Assembly: GCA_023213315.1 (NCBI GenBank)
Contig: JAKCPI010022146.1
Span: 23,667-87,666, forward strand
Direction of reading: 5' to 3'
Length of the DNA: 64,000 nt
Source of the DNA: Euborellia annulipes
Lineage: Eukaryota > Arthropoda > Insecta > Dermaptera > Anisolabididae
The notes below the pieces were generated by a model. That model was not told where the DNA came from, did not search any database, and saw only the letters and a program-made list of their open reading frames with translations. Made by a program: the position numbers and the translations under genes. Below are positions 63,357 to 64,000 of this stretch, one piece after another. The stretch's first letter is position 1. Each line of letters starts with the position of its first letter.

Positions 63357-63587
63357 GAGAAACGGGAACTGGGCATCCCCGAGACAATAACCAAGAAAAA
63401 ATATTAAAAATGGATGTCCCTTTTCGAGGGTTTCGCTTCCCCTCGGCGCCCTCCGGGGGGGCGTGCCTGGGGATGGGTGGGACACCGGCGAAGCAAAAGA
63501 TAGAATTTAAATTTTTTTTTTTTTTTTTTTCCTGTAGTTGCTGGCTCCTGTTTTTTTTTTATTGTATATTATTCTTCAACCCAAAAA
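63357..63587. mobile_element. Unidentified insertion with 12-bp duplication
   Basis: TTTAATAAAAAT is on both sides (63345-63356, 63588-63599) within HCE sequence. The insert has a GC-rich half (CCCCTCGGCGCCCTCCGGGG; GGGATGGGTGGGACACC) and an AT-rich half with an 18-T run. A duplication of this length points to retroposition. No tRNA head, LINE frame or known small RNA is recognised. Confidence 0.55.
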
Positions 63588-64000
63588 TTTAATAAAAATC
63601 TTTAGAACGAATTTTGAGAAAATAGTAATGAATTGAAAAATTACATCAGTAAAGTACTAGTACTCTTTGGTCGATTTTGTTCAAAAGCTTCGCCTCACGT
63701 TCCAGAGGGGTGCCTAAATTAAATATGAAATTTCAATCTCCTAGCTCTTTTCGTTCTTGAGATATTTTGCACATAGACAGACACAGACCGACCATGTTGC
63801 GAAAACCACTTTTTTGGATTCAGGGGACCTCAAAACGTGTATGTATATCCATCAAAATCACAACATCGAATTTTTGACATGAATCCAATATTTTCTCTCT
63901 ATATATATTAACATATATATAGAGGTAAGAGAAAGTAAAAATTAATGCATTTTTTAATTATTAATATTATTATTTATTATTATATAATTTTATTTATTTG

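Larger units (their letters stand above)
62588..63943 (-). mobile_element. Near full-length HCE with three nested insertions
   Basis: From CAATCTGGTGTGACTGGTCG at the left to the cap AGAGGTAAGAGAAAGTA at the right. Perfect X-box GTTACCATGGCAAC at 63206-63219 and palindrome AGTACTAGTACT at 63651. Two SINE1 copies (62705-62938 minus, 62963-63182 plus) and an unknown 231-bp insert (63357-63587) interrupt it, each with a duplication of element sequence. Confidence 0.88.

Overview
The window looks like AT-rich (roughly 70 percent A+T by eye) intronic or intergenic DNA from an animal, most likely an arthropod or other invertebrate. The grounds are spliceosomal exon signals, tRNA-derived SINEs, hAT, mariner and Helitron-type elements, non-LTR retrotransposon debris and foldback elements, with no bacterial gene density, operons or ribosome binding sites. 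No complete protein gene is present. Nearly all open frames are chance frames in AT-rich DNA or frames through repeats.

Host-gene evidence is limited to small exon-like segments. The best two, on the minus strand, are at 4777-4840 and 40241-40314; each has one clean reading frame between a pyrimidine-tract/AG acceptor and a GTGAGT donor. A possible first exon (minus, 44126-44360) has a GC-rich trinucleotide-repeat leader and ends in phase 0. Weaker candidates lie at 38372-38427 (minus) and 36334-36390 (plus). The window is therefore probably one or more long minus-strand introns filled with transposons. I could not name the gene(s).

The dominant repeat is a family I provisionally call HCE (hairpin-capped element, about 0.7-0.9 kb, more than 20 full or partial copies). 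It has an AT-rich cap hairpin (ACTTTCTCTTACC/AGAGAGAAAGTA) at one end and a long hairpin (AATCTGGTGTGAC...GTCACACCAGATT) at the other, and shows no terminal inverted repeats or coding capacity. One copy is inserted inside another (13246-13960 inside 12866-14157), which fixes both ends. Most copies carry a perfect RFX-type X-box palindrome.

A second layer is tRNA-derived SINEs: SINE1 about 255 bp with many copies, several with 9-13 bp target duplications, plus SINE2 and SINE3 with different heads. A third layer is hAT-type elements with 8-bp duplications at 5545-7155, 25566-25756, 30359-31013, 35491-35883, 45978-46301 and 46309-47349. Two mariner relics are at 29925-31242 and about 56490-56880.

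The most unusual material is as follows. (1) A set of inverted-repeat elements carries a recurring motif CTGANGA, a 3-5 bp stem, GAAA, then an NUH-like triplet; this matches the hammerhead ribozyme core and suggests Penelope-like or retrozyme-like retroelements. (2) A 2.04 kb giant foldback (49225-51261) has arms built of about five 160-bp tandem units each. (3) A Russian-doll insertion stack at 45.9-47.7 kb has one hAT sitting inside the target duplication of another. (4) A mariner has its own 3' coding end duplicated in inverted orientation at its 5' side.
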